Positions 8,214-10,097 of a stretch of 10,097 nt of DNA are shown here, in pieces. This DNA is from Bacillota bacterium (lineage in GTDB: Bacteria; Bacillota; Clostridia; Christensenellales; CAG-138), in contig JAEEYN010000008.1 of NCBI GenBank assembly GCA_016288175.1, positions 1-10,097 of the forward strand, written 5' to 3'. The position numbers and the translations under genes were made by a program. How positions within the stretch are numbered: position 1 is the first letter of the stretch; the number at the start of each line of letters is the position of its first letter. The notes below the pieces were generated by a model, which was not told the DNA's origin, ran no database searches, and was given only the letters and a program-made list of their open reading frames with translations.

Positions 8214-9368
8214 TCAGTTGCCTTTTCCGCCGTCCAGTCCGCTGTCACGGTGCGCACTGTCGCCGCCTTCGATGGTTCCGGAGATCTTATCGTCCTTTCC
8301 CTCCGGCGCTTTGGTCGCCATCGGTTCCGCAGTGATGCCGGAAAGGTCCGTTGAGGGGCGCAGCACCGCGGCTACGCGCACAACAACACCGTTGCTGACC
8401 TCGAGCTTGATCGCGGCAACGGAGTTGTAGGTATAGATGCCTCCGCTTTCCTCGGTGCAGCCGAGCGCGGTGAGCTTGTTCACCGCTTCGTCCTCCGTCA
8501 TGCCAACCTTCACGCCGAGCACGTCATACTTGTCGGATGTGAAGCTGACCTCCGCCGTCATCATCATATCGGTATAATCCGGGAAACCGCGCATGATCGC
8601 GACGCTTCCGTCGGGAGTTTCGTATTTCCTGGAGGTCTGGTTCTTCCCCGCGTACGCGAAATCCTTGTTCAGCAGCACGGAATACTGGAGTCCGAGATCC
8701 GCCGGAAGATGGCTCTGGCTGTTGAAGGTCTCGATCTGCGGCTCGTAATACGGCACCCAGATGGAGATCTGCGAAATGTCGTCCGTCCTTTCGACGCCCA
8801 TGCTGAACATGATGACGCCCTTTCTGAAGGTGATCTCGCGGCTCTTCGGAAGGCCGTTCGGCGTGACCTTTTCGGTATCCTCGTAAATGACGGTGTAACC
8901 CTTCCCGAGAAGGATCTGCCTTGCCGTTTCGATATTGTCGCCGACCTTGATGCCGAATATGCTGCGGCTCGTCGTATAAACAGGCGTCGTGCTGCCGTCC
9001 TCGTTCTTTTGGATCGTCTTGCCCTGCGGTGTGATGCGGATGCCCACGACATAGAGCTCGAGTTTCGGATCCGGTTCGCCGTAATGCAGCTCATACGTGC
9101 CGCAGGAATAGCCGACGTCCTGGTTGCTCGGGCTGTGGTAGCGCATGTAGTGATGCTCAATGCCGCTGTAGCTTTCGTAGCCGCCCTTTTTCAGCGTCTC
9201 CTCGGATTCGCCGAGCTTATACGGCGCAACGAGTTCCGCGTTGAACTCATCCACTTCTTCCCTCTTCAGCATTGTCTCAACATCGCTCTTTTTGCCGCAG
9301 GCGAAGAGCGGAAGAACGAGCGCCGCCGCAAAGACAAGCGCCATTATTTTCGCAATGGTTTTCATCAT
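8214..9368 (-). CDS. Lipoprotein with three short repeats, unknown function
   Basis: 384 residues. Start ATG 9366-9368 has AAAGGAG 6 bases upstream (a second ATG follows at once). Basic MMKTIAK, a hydrophobic core and the lipobox LFAC place the lipidated cysteine at 24, followed by GKK; the protein is anchored outside the membrane. Three related segments are visible: PYKLGESEETLKKGGYE, FGIKVGDNIETARQILLGKGY and LGVKVGMTEDEAVNKLTALGC. Each has a G-x-K-V-G turn, a helix with Ala and Leu, and a Gly-aromatic end, and is followed by strands. This resembles the short helix-turn units of BamE/SmpA-like lipoproteins only in outline. The last 35 residues are a charged, Gly/Ser/Asp-rich tail. Own promoter and own terminator, so a single-gene unit. 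No enzymatic motif seen. Confidence 0.85.
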   Translation of the reverse strand: MMKTIAKIMALVFAAALVLPLFACGKKSDVETMLKREEVDEFNAELVAPYKLGESEETLKKGGYESYSGIEHHYMRYHSPSNQDVGYSCGTYELHYGEPDPKLELYVVGIRITPQGKTIQKNEDGSTTPVYTTSRSIFGIKVGDNIETARQILLGKGYTVIYEDTEKVTPNGLPKSREITFRKGVIMFSMGVERTDDISQISIWVPYYEPQIETFNSQSHLPADLGLQYSVLLNKDFAYAGKNQTSRKYETPDGSVAIMRGFPDYTDMMMTAEVSFTSDKYDVLGVKVGMTEDEAVNKLTALGCTEESGGIYTYNSVAAIKLEVSNGVVVRVAAVLRPSTDLSGITAEPMATKAPEGKDDKISGTIEGGDSAHRDSGLDGGKGN

Positions 9369-9395
9369 CGAAAACTCCTTTCAAAGCCTCCCTTT

Positions 9396-9424
9396 ATTAT
9401 AAAATAGAAGCGGACAGATTTCAA
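9396..9424 (-). promoter_or_regulatory. Strong sigma-A-type promoter of the repeat lipoprotein gene
   Basis: Minus strand -35 TTGAAA (9419-9424), 17 bases, perfect -10 TATAAT (9396-9401). Transcription should begin near 9389, about 21 bases before the start codon, with the ribosome binding site between. The -35 box lies in the loop of the folC terminator hairpin. Confidence 0.8.
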
Positions 9425-9437
9425 CCTCCGTCCGCTT
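9402..9437 (-). terminator. Hairpin terminator after folC
   Basis: Minus strand: AAGCGGAC (9430-9437), 14-base loop, GTCCGCTT (9408-9415), then CTATTTTAT. The stem of 8 base pairs is perfect; the T tract is interrupted, so efficiency is uncertain. It starts 12 bases after the folC stop codon and overlaps the next promoter. Confidence 0.65.
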
Positions 9438-9449
9438 TTCGATCTTTAA

Positions 9450-10097
9450 TTATGCGTTTTTTGTCATTAGTGCGCTTAAAAGCGCCTTTTTGAACGGAGC
9501 GTAGGCGTAGAGCGAGCCGAGCGCGAGCAGCGGAACATCCGCTCTGTTCGCGTCCTCGAGCGCCGCTTTCACCGCTTCTTCATAGGAAGGGAAACCCTCC
9601 GCCGCGACGCCGAGCGAGCGGAAGACCTCCGCGTACTGTTCCGCGCCGAGCGCTCTCGCGTTATCCGGGGCGACGGTAAAGACCTTCCTCGCGACGCCCG
9701 CCATCAGCGCAGCCATATCCTCATAACGCTTGTCAGCCATAACGCCGGAGATGATGTCGATCTTCTCCCCCGCGAAATAGGCTTTGACCGTTTCCACCGC
9801 GGCGGTAACGCCTTCGATATTATGACCGCCGTCGAAGAAAACGAGCGGACTCTCGCTGAGCTTTTCAAAGCGTCCCTTCCATGAAGCCGAAGCAAGGCCC
9901 CTTTTGATATCCCTGTCGGCGATCCGGAGGCCGCGCGTGCGCAGCATCAGCGCCGCCTCGATCACGTTCGCGGCATTCAGCGGTTGATAGAGGCCGAGAA
10001 GCGGGATAAAGAGCTCGAGGAAACCGCCGTAATCGAAGCGGGTCCCGTCCTTCGAGCAGCTCATTATCCGAACTCCTTCGCGGTCCGTCCTTCTGAA
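9450..10097 (-). CDS. folC: Folylpolyglutamate synthase / dihydrofolate synthase, C-terminal part (partial)
   Basis: The frame is open to the window edge, so 215 residues of the C-terminal half are seen and the ATP-binding N-terminal domain is missing; the internal ATG at 10064 is not the start. The family-typical segment SWKGRFEKL...PLVFFDGGHNIEGV matches the Mur-ligase/FolC hinge and C-terminal domain, with Asp and His of the DGxHN motif in place. PLNAANVIEAAL earlier is the helix that in this superfamily follows the H-N-xxN region. The enzyme adds glutamate to tetrahydrofolates, and in many bacteria also to dihydropteroate, in the cytoplasm. C-terminal LLALGSLYAYAPFKKAL is the usual GSLY ending. 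Followed by a hairpin terminator. Confidence 0.92.
   Translation of the reverse strand, partial: FRRTDREGVRIMSCSKDGTRFDYGGFLELFIPLLGLYQPLNAANVIEAALMLRTRGLRIADRDIKRGLASASWKGRFEKLSESPLVFFDGGHNIEGVTAAVETVKAYFAGEKIDIISGVMADKRYEDMAALMAGVARKVFTVAPDNARALGAEQYAEVFRSLGVAAEGFPSYEEAVKAALEDANRADVPLLALGSLYAYAPFKKALLSALMTKNA

Noticed and set aside
10062..10064. ATG as the start of a 204-residue protein
   Set aside because: The frame continues in the FolC reading to the window edge and the N-terminal domain is required; this ATG is internal.

Overview
The window is a chromosomal segment of a Gram-positive bacterium of the Firmicutes, most likely an uncultured clostridial lineage. The basis is the CIRCE element in front of clpB, AGGAGG-type ribosome binding sites, several lipoproteins with Thr-Pro-Glu linkers, and sigma-A-like promoters; the species cannot be named from this. 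Every supported gene lies on the minus strand, so the order of transcription runs from high to low coordinates. The long plus-strand reading frames are antisense shadows of GC-rich genes.

From right to left: (1) the C-terminal 215 residues of folC (folylpolyglutamate/dihydrofolate synthase), cut by the window edge, end at a hairpin that overlaps the next promoter. (2) A 384-residue lipoprotein of unknown function with three related short repeats has its own strong promoter and ends at a terminator hairpin. (3) clpB, the complete disaggregase gene, is preceded by a perfect CIRCE operator next to a TATAAT box, so HrcA heat-shock control is expected. A long imperfect stem-loop follows its stop codon. 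(4) A visibly more AT-rich block (about 2220-5170) holds a second lipoprotein and a tandem family of small membrane-anchored proteins that I cannot assign to a known family. Three paralogous C-terminal domains are present: one in an intact three-helix membrane gene, two in copies broken by frame changes. One hairpin terminator closes the block. (5) A promoter at 2143-2171 (TTGTCC-N17-TATAAT with an extended -10) drives a compact four-gene operon: a Dabb-family small protein, psuG (pseudouridine-5'-phosphate glycosidase), a GNAT acetyltransferase, and the start of a lipoprotein whose mature part begins like a CapA/PGA_cap metallophosphoesterase-fold protein and runs off the window.

The folC, clpB and psuG parts are ordinary housekeeping or salvage functions. 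The part most worth a second look is the AT-rich block. Its three paralogous domains keep a common C-terminal pattern. In two copies the frame changes in the same direction (-1) at the same place, between the membrane anchor and the soluble domain. Gene decay or assembly error is the simplest reading, but a conserved recoding site is not excluded.
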